Source: Zopfochytrium polystomum
Taxonomy: Eukaryota; Chytridiomycota; Chytridiomycetes; Chytridiales; Chytridiaceae
NCBI GenBank assembly: GCA_025765615.1
Contig: JAIVFJ010000039.1
Location: 124,001 to 188,000, forward strand
DNA: 64,000 nt
Direction: 5' to 3'
Positions within the stretch are counted from its first letter, which is position 1. Each line of letters starts with the position of its first letter. A model generated the notes under the pieces. The model made no database searches, was not told where the DNA came from, and worked only from the letters and a program-made list of their open reading frames with translations. Below, one piece after another: positions 44,149-57,489 of the stretch. Position numbers and translations under genes: made by a program.

Positions 44149-46082
44149 GGGAAGAAGCCCCCGCAGCTGGCATGACGGCTCTCTTCTCGCAATCGCCTTC
44201 ACCCTTTTTTTTGTTTCGTGTGCACTTGCCGAAGTTTGTTACGTAATTTCACTTGTCGTTTTGCCTGGGTCGGCCGACTGGCGAAGGTGGTGAAAAGGCA
44301 CCGAAAGAAAAATACATCTGCATCTGTTTTTGAAGACCCGAGCTGCTTATGAAGAAACAAAGGCGAAAAGATTGAAGAACAGCACTGCGACTACTGCCTT
44401 GCGAACTGGAAGACTTGAGCCAGATTTTGAAGGAGGACCCCGAAAACGGAAAAAAAAAAGAAGCTCATTGGTTAAAAATCTTCTCTGTGGCTTGGTGTGG
44501 CCGACTTTCAGAAAAGCGGCAGTTGCACATTCAGCTTCTTCAGATGGCTGGCTGCACCTGCTTGACGTTATTCAACCCAAGAAAGAGTTTCAAAACTTGT
44601 CCCATATTTGGAACCATTTCTCATTTTCGCAGAATTAATGATTAAAATCTGCCTAACACAGACAAGTGGCTCGTTCATTGCATGCTCTGACTGCAAACAG
44701 TTGGCTTTGCAGGTCGTTTGGTCAGGTTCAGTTGTAAAAGCTGCGGTTACAGTGTTTCGAAAGTAGCCAATGAAGTGGGATTTGTCTCGGTACGGAAAGG
44801 GTTAACAAAAATGAAGGCCATTTTCCTTTTTTTTTTTATCCTCCTTTCTTTGTCTTCCAAAATCTCAATAAAACAGGAAGGCCAATGTTTTGACATAGTT
44901 GAAATGGTGAAAGGTTTCGGGGACACACCCTTTGCTTGTAAGAGCAAAGCGCCCTATACCAACAAGGTATCGACCCAAGGTAGAACTTAAAGAGCTTCGC
45001 AGGTCAAGGTAGAGGTATGGTGACTCAGATAACGATAATGGTTTTTGTTTGTTGTACTCGAGGGTAGAGAGAGAGCAGGCAGATGTGATCAGTATCTGGG
45101 ATGATGCTTCTCTGGAGCTGCTGGGGCTCCCCCCTTTATGCTGCAGGAGGTCTCAGGAATGAGACATTGGTGATAGCCTTTTAGCTCTGAGAGATAGAGT
45201 TTAGACTTTGAGGAGTCAGGAGGCAGGCATGACATCATTGTTGCATCACACTGATTTGGCCAGAACTTCCATGGAGTTATGTGTGCAAAGAAGTAAGTCA
45301 GGCTCCTTGTCAAGCTCCTGTAGTCATTCCTATCAAATTGCTGGAGTGAAGTACACTGATGTGGTCTACCCAGACTGGGGACTGAAACCACCTCTAAGCA
45401 CTCGTACAGTGTCAAAGAGCAGGAGAAGTGTAGATAACACTGGGACCAGCCTGAATGCCATCTTAACTCATCTTTACTCTTGAAGGCAGGCCAGAGGATC
45501 TTAAAAGGTGTAGGTAATGTGTGCAAACTCCAACAAAAAGCCACAAGACAAATATCACAGCGCAAGCCCGAAAACATTCGTTCCTCATGTTATTTCCACT
45601 TCAATTTTTGCATGTCTCACAGCTTTTGTCTTTGCTCGCTTTTTTTTTTAATTCTCTCTTTTGATGATTTTTCTACTGACAAGGCCAGCACCACATTTGA
45701 TTTGACATCTATTTACAGCACTAGCCCGAAAACTTTGGGAAAAGAAGTGGGAGACAGATCAGCCAAAACAGTTTTGTTGGCAGGAATTTAGCCGTCACGT
45801 GAAAATAAAAAACGATCCAATTCTTTTTTTTCTGTGCAATCATAGGCGTGGAGCTGCAATTGGATGGGGGTGCAAATCTAGGATTCTCTGCCAATTTGCC
45901 ACAACCTTCTTTGGCCGTTTTCCACAAATGTTGGCCTCGCAAAATGGTTCACGAGTCTTTCAATTGTTCCCCATTTTCCCCTAACCAACGAGAGATATAG
46001 ACGTGAATAAGAAACAAGGCAAAAAAATACACCAAAGAAAGTATGGAGAAAGCGCATTGGTCCCTCGAACAAAAAGCTTCCG
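44149..46082. other. Gene-poor interval between convergent CRM1 and myosin genes
   Basis: About 1.9 kb without a supported gene. Short frames on both strands (the longest is 162 codons on the minus strand at 45089-45577) have no features. It could contain an old transposon remnant, but I found no terminal repeats or coding homology. Confidence 0.35.
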
Positions 46083-49000
46083 TCAATGTCCTCCTGCTAA
46101 GGCAAGCTTTAGCACCTCGTGGGTTCGTCTCAGCTCGACTAGCCCGGGCATCAGGATCTTTGTGGGATCGAGGAGCGGAATTGCAATGGGATGCGGGGCT
46201 TCGTATTCAGGCTCTGGCTCCAGCGACATCAAGACAACGTCTGTCTCTTGTGTCTGCAGTGCTCGCCAGTTGAGGGCGGCTAAGAATTCTGTGCCGACCT
46301 GGTTTTTCACAAGAGGGGAAATAATGAGTTGAGCCAGAGCGGTAGGAAGAATCAGAAACATTCAGCAACATACTGGTGAGTCCAAGTCATTGATCGGGTA
46401 GTTTGAGAGAAGTTTGCGGATTTGGTTTGGATTTAAGAACGAGGCCAGCTCGAACATGGAGTCCACGTCAGCAGGCGTCATTTTGTTCAGGGTGAGGAGT
46501 TTTGCAGCTTGCATTACTCTTTGCATATACATAAGACCTGCTTAACAGTTAAGTTATCATATCAAATGACACTTCTAGCATTCCACTGACCATCTCGGAC
46601 TTTATGGCGGACACACCACTCTTCGATTTGGGTAACATTGTACTGAATTTGGCAACCTGAAGCATCAGAGTTAGCTCAGCCATTGATATGACAAGTGCTC
46701 ACCTCTCTTGAAGTTGGCAAAGACTCGCTTTGTCATGAGTGCATTGAATGCAGTAATGCTCACAACCCGAATCATCTCCATAAGCACCTCTCTGCGGTGC
46801 TCCTCACACACAAACGTCCCTGTGAGTGTGGCATCCAACTTTGTGAGGTACTGCTTGAGCTTCTGCAGCGCAGTGACTGATGAAGTTGCGCTTGAGCCAT
46901 CTGGTCCAGCACCGCCCAAAAATGCCAGCGCAGCCCCAAAGATGCCTCCTCCAGATGGAGCTGGGGCACGCATCCCAGGAAGCTCTTGCGTTTCGAGAAC
47001 AGCCGCCACAGTCATTCCAGCAACTGTTCTCCGTTCTTTTTCAAGCAAGGATACCATAACAAGGGTCTGCAGGTCGTTCAGGTCATTGTAGATCTTGCGG
47101 ACAAGGTTGACTTCTGCCCGAGACGCATTGTTGTGTGCTTTGTTCATGCCTACAACGTTTGGTCCTTGGTTTGACTTTGATGGCGGGGTCATGGATTGAT
47201 GGTAGCCAGTTACGAGATTGATAAGTTGGTTAACATTCGCCAGCCAAAAGATGGTCCATGGAGTATCTTTCCGATCCTGGAACAGATATGAGAACACAAG
47301 ACAGGTAAGCCAACAGCTCCACGAACCTTCACCGTAGCTGAAATATCTGAATGGGAGAAAAAAGATGAAGAATAAGTCAACTGGATGATCCACAAAAGTC
47401 CCTCCTTACCTTCAACAATGAACCCCATGAAGTTCTGAACGTGCAACAGCATGTCATGTTGCAGCATGATGACAGTTAAGCACCACACAACGTGGGCAGG
47501 GAAGAATATGTCTTGCACTTGGACTGGTCCACTGGCGGGGTCGACATCCAGAACGTTTGGCGGCTGAAGATTCAAAATCAAGCCTTCCCGGATCTCCTCA
47601 AGGGTATCTGGGTCCTCCATAATCTTGATAATCTCATCCTAGTTGCGCTAAATTAGCGTTCTTGGAGGGGGACATGGGTTGATGGACTTACGACAGACAC
47701 AGACGGTATTGCACTTGTGGTTCGTGGCTCGATTAGAGGTGGCACTATTGGAGGATTACGAAGGGATGACAGTCCTGCTGAAGACATAGTTGATGGTGAT
47801 CGAGTCATACTCATGCCACCAAGTCCAACATCACCAAGGTTAGCATTCCCGCTTTGCGTGAAGTACTGCTCGCGGGCTCGTTCAAGCTCCTTCAGCCGGG
47901 CTCGCTCCGCATCGGCTAGAATGTCGCCGTCGTATATGGAGCCTGTTTTACGCACAGACCTTCTTGGTGGCATCAGCGGTGTACCTGACGATGGACTATC
48001 TGTCATAGGAACACCAAATCCGGCTGGACTGCTGGTTGTGCCGTTTGCGAAATGGACATGGTGAGGAACATTTGAAGTGGGTGCTTGAGAGTACGTGTCG
48101 AAGCTTCCAGGAGTGGAAGAGGGTGCAGATGGTGCAGAGGGGACAACACCGCCGTGGGACGCGAGCAATCGCTTAAGGGATGCATTCTCTGCCCTGAGGG
48201 ATGCAATCAAGGTTGCCTCCATACTTCGCTGAGATGACCCAGACGGTCCAGATGATGCAGCAAAAGATGCTGAACGTGCTGGCGAAGCAAGCTGCTTTCC
48301 ATTGGTCACATGAGAGCCAGGAGGAATGTCCAGCATTAGAGAAGGCTTGACAACTGGGCTTCCATCTGGAGTTTTGGTCATTACTCGATCGAGCACATGG
48401 TCTGGCCCCTGCGCCGAAGCATTGCTTCCTCTCCGGGGAACAAGTGGGCGACGGCCACGCCATCCATCGATGGAAGACGAAGATGATAGAGTTCGAGCTC
48501 CCATTGCCACACCACTCCCACCGTCCACAGATTCTGGGCCGATAGATGCCTCCCGAATTGGTTTCCTGCCGGCAGCCTGCTGCTTGTCTCTTTTGTTTGC
48601 TTCCTTCAACTCAGCGACCTCTTTTGCGATCTCTGCCGCCTCAGCCTCCTTGGCCTTGAGCAGTCCCTCCATCCGCTGAAAGCGCTCCTTCCAACTGGCG
48701 ACGCTGGCCTCCAGAGTGGCGCACCGCTCTGAAAGAGTCCGAGTCTCCTCAACACGTGCCTGAAGCTGCTGTGACAAACCAACAACCTTTGTTTCCAAGG
48801 AATAATTGAGCTCCTTGAGCTTTCCAACAGAGCGGGCCTCAACACGGAGGGCAGCAAGCTGACGCCGAGCAAAGCGACGCCGGATGCAGGATTGCATGTA
48901 CACGATGAGGTGCAGCTCGCGTTTATAAGCTTTGCGGGCAACATAGCCCCTCCACACTGATTGAATCTTGATGGCAGCCAGTGTCCGCGCAACATGCCGC

Positions 49001-52000
49001 TTCGATGCATTGGCCCGGTGAGCCCTGTAGCCTACAAGCAAGTTGAAGGAAAGTCAGCAGAGAATAGATGAGAAACGCCATCACTCACTCCTCTGAATCT
49101 TGATCGCTGCGCGGCGCATCTTTTTGTAAGCCACTCGGCACAACCACCCACGGACATGTCTTTGAATTATAATGGCTGCTCGTTCTTCCCGAATGCGCTG
49201 ATAATGCAGTCTTGCCAAGTAACCCCGGACAACTGGGTGCAAAGGTTAGAACCACAGGATAATGCAAAGCAAAGGCAGATCTACCTGCTTGTATTTTGAT
49301 TGCGGCTGCCCGCATCCGGAGGTATCGATTCCGCTGAATAAACCTTTTTATATTCTTCTGGCCAAGAATCATCAAGTAAGTTGTGCGCTCTGTTCGCTTG
49401 TGTTCGAATACGGCAATCTACGTGAAGAAGTTAACACTATTAAGAATGCCTCATTCAACTGTTCAGGGAGGATCTGACCTGTCCAGCCCTTAAAAACACT
49501 TGAGTAATACCAAATTGGTATTTGTCGACATCTGATATGACAGCGGTGACAATTTTCTCTGCAAGTTCTCGAGGGGGCAAGTTCCAGTGGATTGAACGAA
49601 CAAGGAGGTAGTAACGGTTGGCAAATTGTTCGTGGGTCATCTTATTTGGGTACCTTTGGTATGATTTAGATTCAATAGAAACTATTAGAAGGTGATACCT
49701 ACCCTGCACAACTGATCTTGATTGTCTCCAAAACACCACAGGCTGACTTGTGTAAGTGATGGGCGCCGAACTCAACACAAACAAACCTCGTAGCTGTGCG
49801 AGCACCATTTGTGCCTCAAAGCCAAATGGTCTCTTCAAAATATTTGGCTTGATGCAACGGATGTACTGTTCTCCAAAGTGAAAAAAATCAACATCAGGCA
49901 ATCGAACAACACTTGAAGCAAGAGACAAAATCCACGTACATGAGACTCAGTTACTCTCATAGTCTCCATTAACTGAATCAAGGATGTCTTGAACATTGAT
50001 CCAAGGGTTGGCTTCTTCGACATAGTCATTTTTCGAGGCAACCCGCCTCCGCTGCCAGCTGCTGCTGCGGCCTGCGCATGTGCCAAGGGTTCGTCGTCGT
50101 CAAGCTTAATAACTTCCCTGAGAAGACTGGATCCAGATTTGGACAAAACTTCATACTGTTCCAAAGCGACAGTGTCTCGGTTCTTCTCCAGAAAACCATC
50201 AACGGTGTACTCAACGTTCACAGCGTAGTGCTTTACGATGAAGCTCTTCTGACCAATGCGAGGTTTTTCATAGAATTTGCTGACTGGAGTTGGTGGACGC
50301 ACATCAAATCGAGAGTTCAACTTGGAGAGGAAACTTGTGTCTGAGCCAGACGGAACCCGTGTTTCCTCGTCCAAAAGGTCCAAGATTCCAAGTTTGTTTT
50401 CAATCAAGTCAATGCAAGCTTGGTTGTCGTTGAATGCAATCATTTTCCACACAATCTTCTCCCTCATATAGAGCTCTTGCTCCAGACGGAAGACGTGGGC
50501 ATTGAATTCTTGTTGAAGCTTCTCGTTGGCGTAGTTGATACAAAACTGCTCAAAAGAGTTAACTTTGAAGTGTTCAAAGCTGGACATAGGGAATGAGTTG
50601 AGATTCGGTGATTGTTGATGAAAGGTGATTACCCATAGATGTCGAGAACACCGATAAACTGTTCAGCGTCCTTCAAGTCGCGTTTTAGACTTGCGTTGAC
50701 AGTATCCACAAGCCAGTCGAACAGTTTGGTGTATCTGAAAATTGGATTCATGATGAGTATTGGTTACACTCTATGAAGGCCATTTTGACGCAACGAACAT
50801 GAATTTTGCAGTCGAGTCCCTTAGAACAGTAGCCTGCTCTTTCGTCAGCTCTTTCACAAATTTTTCTCCTCTTGTCGTGATTTGCCGCTTTGTCGTCCAC
50901 TTCACGAAGGATGCTTGATCAATCTCCAATAGTTCCACTGCCTTTATTAGTGCAGGATCTGTGTCGGCTATTGTGCTACCGCCTTCACCCTGTGCGAGGA
51001 TTTGGATGTTCCCAATATGTAGGAGTGCAGCGCAGAGTCGAAATATTTGCCACTGTTTGCTGACGGGAACGCCTACAGTCGAGAAGGCACGCTGTGTATC
51101 TGCGAAGTCTGCAATGTCGTTAATTGTGCTAACAACACCTGCTTTTCCCTGATTCAGGTAGAAGAAGGATTGCCATGTATCGAGGCCAAGCTCTTGTTTC
51201 TCCGCAACGGGAATAGCGGCACATAACTGATAAAATATATGGTAATTACGTTCTGACGAGGAGGCAGATAAATTAACGAAAAAATATTATGCACACGAGG
51301 AAAGAGTCAAACCAACCTTCGCTCGGTTGGAAAATGAGCCTGGACCTCTCCAACAAGTATGTGCGAATCTTGGCGCCAGTAATTCTCACGCTGCCGGTCT
51401 CCGGCTTCGAGAAGAAGAGCTCAATGAACTTTCCGAATCGTGATGAGTTATCATTGCGAATGGTTTTCGCATTCCCAAATGACTCGAGAATCGGATTGGT
51501 CGCAAGAACAGCGCGTTCAATGTCACTTTGGCCTCCCTGAAGAACATTGTCGACGACATCCGGGCGCATCAAGGCCTCCGTTTCGTCGATTTTCGACAGC
51601 GCGTCCACGGTCGCGAAATAACGCATAATGTACTTCGTCGACTGAGTTTTGCCCGCACCGGATTCTCCTGAGACTATGATCGACTGGTTTGTGCCGTTCA
51701 ACATGGCCCGGTACGCTTCCTCAGCAATGCCAAACTGCCCCAACCCGTGATCCGGTCAAGATGTAATTTTTTATTTCACAAGCAGGAAAGAATCACGCGA
51801 CTCACAACGTGTGGCTCAAGTTCGTCGCGTCTTTTACCAGCGTACTCGCGCATTATGTCTGTTGAGTAGAGGTCCAGCTTTTCGAAAGGATTCATAGCGA
51901 TCAACACGATGCCCGAGTACGTATAGATGTACTTCTGTTGGAATCGAGACTTCACGCCACGAAATACTGCTGGTCTGTCAACGCATGGTAAGACTCGTGA

Positions 52001-52698
52001 GCTCCTCACGCGTCGCGTTCAACTCAACTCATGAAGGTACGAAAGCTGCGCTAAGTCGTCCGCAAGGTCCTGGATTCGCAATTCCGATAAGAGGGGCGTC
52101 TTAGTGAAGAGCTTTCTTACCATTATGTCCGGGTTCTTAAGAGGCGGCAGCGACGCGAATTCGGTCTTCACAAGCTCCGCCACCGAGGATTTGTATGTTT
52201 TTGTCTGGTGGAAGGTGAGCAACCTCTCACATCCAACCGTAGTCTTACCTCCCCGGATCCTATAATTGCAAACTCCATGGTCACGGAGGTTGGATCTACG
52301 GTTTTTGAAACAAAGCGGCCGAGTATCCAACCTTCCTCGTCGTGCTGAAAGTACCTGCATTCATCAATTGTCTAACGGTAAGAAGCATTCCAGTCTAACG
52401 CGACGAAAATGAGTTGCGTACGCTTCCGCATCCTAAGCATGGAGGTGGGTAGAGGGTGAGACGAGTCGATCAGAGTGGAGCGAACAAGGAAATCTAATTT
52501 GTGGCAGATTCGGCGCGACGATCGACCAAAGCCACGATCGGCGAGGAAATCTGCTCACGTAGGCTTTCGTCCCAAGGAGAGGAGCTGCCTTTTCTAGTCC
52601 TATCAAGTTACCTTTCTATAGTCGGCCAGCCGTCTTTCGATCTCGTCAGCAGAGGCATCGGTGCTGCCGGTCGGGCCGTTGGCGCTAGCTACGACCAT
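46083..52698 (-). CDS. Class V myosin heavy chain
   Basis: Actin-based cargo motor for vesicles and organelles. Exons (minus) include 52354-52249, 52204-52029, 51974-51806, 51734-51317, 51252-50799, 50734-50633, 50579-49940, 49865-49787, 49742-49703, 49653-49478, 49417-49285, 49232-49089, 49031-47692, 47638-47410, further DIL exons at 47.4-46.4 kb, and 46298-46083. Motor: [14 protein letters not shown]-loop GESGAGKT, switch [11 protein letters not shown], actin-site [28 protein letters not shown]. The neck has about six IQ motifs ([33 protein letters not shown] and others). A coiled coil follows, then a Ser/Pro-rich linker, then a DIL/globular tail ending [15 protein letters not shown]. The N-terminus is uncertain: an 11-nt exon at 52432-52422 links GTKAY to YFQHDEEGW, and the frame between the ATG at 52698 and GTKAY does not close. 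Confidence 0.95.
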
Positions 52699-53626
52699 TT
52701 CTCGGTGGGTGTGTCGTCTCAGTGCCGCCGAATGGCCCACAGCCACCGTCAAACAGAGATGGGAGCCTGTGGATTGTGGCTTTGCGTTTTGTTGGGTGGC
52801 GAGATTGGTTCTGAACCGGACCTCGGAAAACTCGGCAGCGCTCCAAAAACGGCCAAAGGGTGCCACCAACGTGTTCTGTCACGCCAACGAACAGTGAGAG
52901 AGACGACTTGTATTAAATAAACTTGCTCCCCACAACCAATGGCCGCCCAGAAACGAAATATCAGTTAAAGGGGAGAAGCGAGGAAGGGGGGTTGCTCCAC
53001 CAACAAGACGAAGGAAGAATAGAAACAAATCCCCAAGGGCAGAAGCAGCTTGAAATCAGCCGATGTCGCAAAATGATTGAGTCGAAAGAGAAATGGCCAA
53101 CGACAACGAAAGTTAATGCATCACAGCCAGAGGCAACACTAGAAGCAGTGAGGCCAGTGGGAGTGATGAACGAATTTGAATGGAGAAAGTCTATAAGAGA
53201 AGGGAAGAAATTCAAAAATAAAAGCGGAGGATCTCAAGCCCAACAACCAATCGCAACTCAATCGAACGACAGAAAGAACACGTAACAGCGAACACCGAAG
53301 GAGGAAGCTTACGCAGTTTCCGATATGACAAAGCGTTTGCGGAGCAGCGAAGAGAATTACAGAGTAAAGTGTGGGTCCGTGGGTTGATCCTCCATGACGG
53401 ATGTCAAAGTCGGGAGGGGCATGAACGAACAAAGGAGTATGCTGGTTACAACGAAACCCGAAAGAGTAGAGATGAGCAATGGAGGGGAAGTGTTGGGGGA
53501 CGGCTTGGCTTGAATGCAAAAAGGAGAAACGACAGTCGCGAGGTGTTCCATCAGGAGTTGAGGAGAGTAGATGTGACCTGCGTCCCTATGACTTCGCAGG
53601 CCATCCAAAGAAACCCCTCCGCTTCT
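52699..53626. other. Intergenic region between myosin V and PKA genes
   Basis: No gene supported. It includes promoter and possibly 5' exon sequence of the myosin gene on its left side and the 3' flank of the PKA gene on its right. Confidence 0.3.
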
Positions 53627-55118
53627 TCAGAAGTCCTGCAGGAAAAAAAATCGATTGCGTCAGATTTATAAGCGTGGAATATGAATAGTTTCGAAACCCA
53701 CTGTGAACAAATGCTTGAAAGGATCCCCGCTGCCTGCCTTGATCTCCTCTTCACTAAGTTCGGGATAGTTCTCGAAGTTCCTTGTGTCACCCGGATGTCC
53801 GCATACGGGTACGATTGGGGCATGAACCGTCTTGTTCAGAAGACCCTGCCAATCGACACCCCGGAACCATTTGTGTTTTTTTATGTCCTCCGAACCGGAC
53901 TTCAAGTTTCCCAGGCGCTTCGAGCGATCTGCTGTCAAGAGCTTCTTGATCAAATCTTTGGCATTGGGATCGAAGTGCGAGGGAAAAACGATTTTCCCCG
54001 CGAGAATCTTCTCGTAGATTCCGAACGGGTTGTCGTCAAAGAAAGGAGGGTACCTGTCGGATGTCTTGTTGTCAGCGAAATTTGTCTCCACAAATTATGC
54101 GGCTCGCCTGGCCGCCGCAAAATATTGAAGACAAACCCACAAAGAAACAAAGTACAAGAACTCACCCCGCCAGCATCTCGAAAATTAGAATGCCAAGGGC
54201 CCACCAGTCGACCGGCTTCCCGTGTCCTTTGCTTTGGATGATCTCTGGCGCAAGGTACTCTGGTGTACCGCACAAAGTCCATGTTCTACAACCGGAAGAG
54301 CGAATGAATTAAACACGAGAACAAAAGTGGAAGAAGACACTCTGGTACCTGTCCTCAACCTTCTTCGCGAAGCCAAAGTCCGTGATTTTGATATGCCCCA
54401 GCTCGTCCAATAGCTGGTAAAGTTGGCCACATATCAATAACTGGACGGATCGCGGCGAAAAAATCCCTCACCAGATTCTCCGGCTTAAGGTCCCGATAGA
54501 TGATGTCCATGCTGTGAAGGTACTCCAGGGCGAGAACGATTTCAGCAGCGTAGAAACGAGTCATATCGTTGCTGAAACGTCCCGCTCTCCGCAAATGCGA
54601 GAACACCTCCCCGCCAACGACATACTCCAGTAGCATGTAAATGTTCTTCTCGTCTTGAAAGGTGCAGAGCCTAGCATGGTGAAGGACTATTAGATCAAAC
54701 CACGTTAAGATCACGTCCGCGACACATACAGATTGACAATGAACGGAAAGTTGATTTGAGCAAGGATCTGCTTCTCCGAGTTAATGTGCTCAACCTGCTT
54801 CAACTTGACGACCTCGGTCTTCTTCAATACTTTCATGGCATAGAACTGGTCCGATTGCCGGAAACGGGCGAGGTACACTCGTCCAAACGTACCGGTTCCT
54901 AGGTGATGTGAATGCATCAGTCACAGATCGCCTAAGAGGCACTGCGTGCTAATCGAAGTTGATAATGCACACGAGATGGGAATCATGCAAATGGGCACGC
55001 AGCGAATAGGCTCGCCGATTGAATGCTTACCCAGTGTTTTGAGAAGGTGAAAGTCACTCAGTTTGTATCCAAAACGAGCACCGTTTGTGGCGGGGATGTC
55101 GTACTCAGCGGAGTGCAT
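53627..55118 (-). CDS. cAMP-dependent protein kinase catalytic subunit
   Basis: AGC serine/threonine kinase released from its regulatory subunit by cAMP. Seven exons close exactly to 333 residues: 55118-55031, 54898-54730, 54670-54472, 54413-54349, 54285-54166, 54053-53702, 53635-53627. Motifs: [55 protein letters not shown], activation loop [14 protein letters not shown] (phosphorylatable Thr), [15 protein letters not shown]. The C-terminal tail ends KHLFTDF, the FxxF motif that docks on the N-lobe. Its last two residues plus stop come from a 9-nt terminal exon; without that splice the protein would end in an unrelated 9-residue tail. ATG 55118 is the first true ATG in frame. The N-terminus is short and has no myristoylation glycine. 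Confidence 0.96.
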
Positions 55119-55695
55119 GGTGGATCGTTTCTCGTAGTTCAACTAAGGTGGATTGCTCAAACAGGGTGGCCAGTAATGGAGTTGCCTTTGCCGGACGAAG
55201 AAGCTGATGAAAGGAGTAGGGTCGAGCAGCAGCAAGCTGAATGCAACGCTTGGATTCGACAGGGCGGTGGCTGCAGTCTTCCAGTGCACAGTTTAAGGGT
55301 GGTCTGATGCCGAGAACCCTATTTAAGAATCGAGAGCGAGCACAACGGAAGGCGTGCGAGGTCTGAGACGGCACAGAAAGGGGCTCAGAGGGGGGCTTAG
55401 GGATGCAAAGGACTGCCTCTCCGTCGCTCGTAAGTTCGCCTGCCGCTGCTGCCGATGCTGGGCTGCTGATGTTCCTGCGGCTGCCGTCTCGACTGATGCA
55501 AGGAAAGAGGGATTGAGGTTCGACTGTGAGGGAAGCAAAATTTGACTCGGGGCCGAACCAATCGATTCAGTGGGAAATCAATGAAGCAACAAGAGCGGCT
55601 CGTTTTCATTATCGGCCATTTTTCATAATAGACCCGCATTCCCTGCGCCATCCGCATTGGAGAAACGACAGAACGAAAACCTAAAGACTACGAGG
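55119..55695. promoter_or_regulatory. Divergent region between PKA and hypothetical gene
   Basis: About 580 bp upstream of both genes; no conserved element recognised. Confidence 0.3.
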
Positions 55696-56451
55696 ATGAC
55701 CTCCTCCCCACCACCACCACCATCGTCCGGCTTCTCGTCCAGCTTCTCACGCGCCATCCTCCACTCGGGCGCCTTGTCTTCGCTCGCCTTACTCCTGCAC
55801 CCACACGCGATGCTTCGCCTGCGCCGCATCTGCTCTGACGCCCGCCGCGCCATCGACTCACTCGTTTCGTCCTTTTCGTTTGCCCTCGCCCACCTCCGCG
55901 CCGTCGAGGCGTCGTCAGCCAACCATGGAGACGGGGTGCTCGCCCGCCGGCTGATGCCGCAGTGGATGCTTCCCTGCCACGCTCCGGACGCACGCCCCTT
56001 GCGCTCTTTACGGTGGGATCGTCTGCCAATCGCGTATTCTGCGGCGCTGCTCCACGCCTTGTGGATGGACGAGTTTGGGTTTCACCTTCTGTTCCAGTGG
56101 CCATTCTCCGAGGCTACGATGCACAATGCTGAGGCAGAAAAGGTGACCGAAGCTCTGAGAATGGCCGTGGCCAGTCACGATCGCCACCTGCGCCGGAGCC
56201 GCTCCCAGAATGGATTCGGTTGGGAGGAAGATCATGGGTGGAGGCCAGTTGTGGTAGTCGATGCGACTCCGTACAGGTGGTGCGCCGCTGTTGGCGACGC
56301 GGCACTTTTAACTGATCTCATTGCCAAGGTACGCCCTGATGAGGAGCAGCTGAAGCTCTGTCTTGAGTCGGCGAGGGAGATGGCTTCTGGGGTTGGGCAG
56401 GTTGATTTTGCGAAAGGGCTTTCACTTGTCAAACAGCGTCAGCAACAATAG
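55696..56451 (+). CDS. Hypothetical intronless protein
   Basis: I do not recognise it. A single-exon frame of 251 residues starts at ATG 55696 (the open frame extends 39 bp upstream but without ATG). The N-terminus is Ser/Pro-rich (PPPPPSSGFSSSFSRAIL), then come helical Ala/Leu/Arg stretches, a WMDEFGFHLLFQWPF segment and a final amphipathic part (DEEQLKLCLESAREMASGVG). No signal peptide or clear membrane span. Frame length and balanced composition favour a real gene. Confidence 0.5.
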   Translation: MTSSPPPPPSSGFSSSFSRAILHSGALSSLALLLHPHAMLRLRRICSDARRAIDSLVSSFSFALAHLRAVEASSANHGDGVLARRLMPQWMLPCHAPDARPLRSLRWDRLPIAYSAALLHALWMDEFGFHLLFQWPFSEATMHNAEAEKVTEALRMAVASHDRHLRRSRSQNGFGWEEDHGWRPVVVVDATPYRWCAAVGDAALLTDLIAKVRPDEEQLKLCLESAREMASGVGQVDFAKGLSLVKQRQQQ

Positions 56452-57489
56452 ACAGAACCCTGCTCAAAACTGTCCAAATTCAGCCTGAGCTCTCTCACGG
56501 AGAACAAATATGAAGGGCGGCGCCGAGGGTTCCTAACCCGAGTAGTGGGGGAAGGTCGCCAGATCCCGCCATCACCGTCCTCATCGCTGTCTCCTCCACA
56601 ATTAAACATCCTTCACCATCATCGTCCCGTCGCTGCCGCCGCACGACTGATCGTCTGGCCAAGCCCCCCTCCCTCTCCTCCGCTCCCCCTCCCTTGAGAC
56701 AGTCGAGTCCCCACACCGAGCCCGCCGACGCCGACGCTCCGATCCCCACGCCGCTGCCTCGCGCAACCCGCGGTTTGTCTCCGCGGCCTAGCCACCGCCG
56801 CCAGCAGGAGCGTCGATCGAATCCGGCCGCGCCGACCAGGGACGGCACCGCTGAAGCGGCGTACGATCGGATCGCGCTGCTGCCCGGTGGCGCTCATCTC
56901 ATTTGCGGATGTCGGGGCGCGAGGTGGCGGGCGCCCGCAGCAACCTCCGACAGAGAAAATGGCGACGATCCCGGGGTACAGCGACAGGGTGGTCGCGGTC
57001 TTGTTGGACAGCGGGCGGCTGTTCTCATTCCGGAACGTGCGGCGCGGCTCCGGGGGGTGGCGGTGTACGCTCTCGACGGAGGCTCGGTTGGGGAAGGGCG
57101 GGCGGGTTGTCGATTGCGGATCATATTTACGAGAACGTCTTCCCCTGAACGTATCGGCAATAAACTCCATCAGTGAACGGATCCACTCCTCTTAGTATCC
57201 GTTGGCTTATTTCTTTCTCATGGTCCGTTTCCCACTTCGTGGGTTTGCGTGGGCAAGGCCCCAGAAAACAGGTTGTGTGGACAGAAGCGGCATAAGAGTT
57301 CAGACAGAAGCGGGGTGGCCATTCCGCTGCTGACATGTCCGAATCACTATGAGGTTTCTTTCATCATGGACGGACCGCACCAAGTGACGACGAAAGGCGA
57401 TCTGCTCACCGACGAGAAGGTCTCGTCGTTCCAGTTGGGTATGTGCGAAACAATCCCATCATGCCCGCTTTAAGCTGAATGGGCGTGCT
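56452..57489. other. GC-rich interval with unassigned frames
   Basis: Several overlapping frames of 60-180 codons exist on both strands (for example 56959-57195 plus and 56619-57170 minus), as expected in GC-rich DNA. A 25-codon exon-like piece at 57366-57438 ends at a GTATGT donor. None is recognisable. Confidence 0.25.

Noticed and set aside
45089..45577. 162-codon minus-strand frame near CRM1
   Set aside because: No domain, signal or neighbour support; kept only as part of the gene-poor interval.
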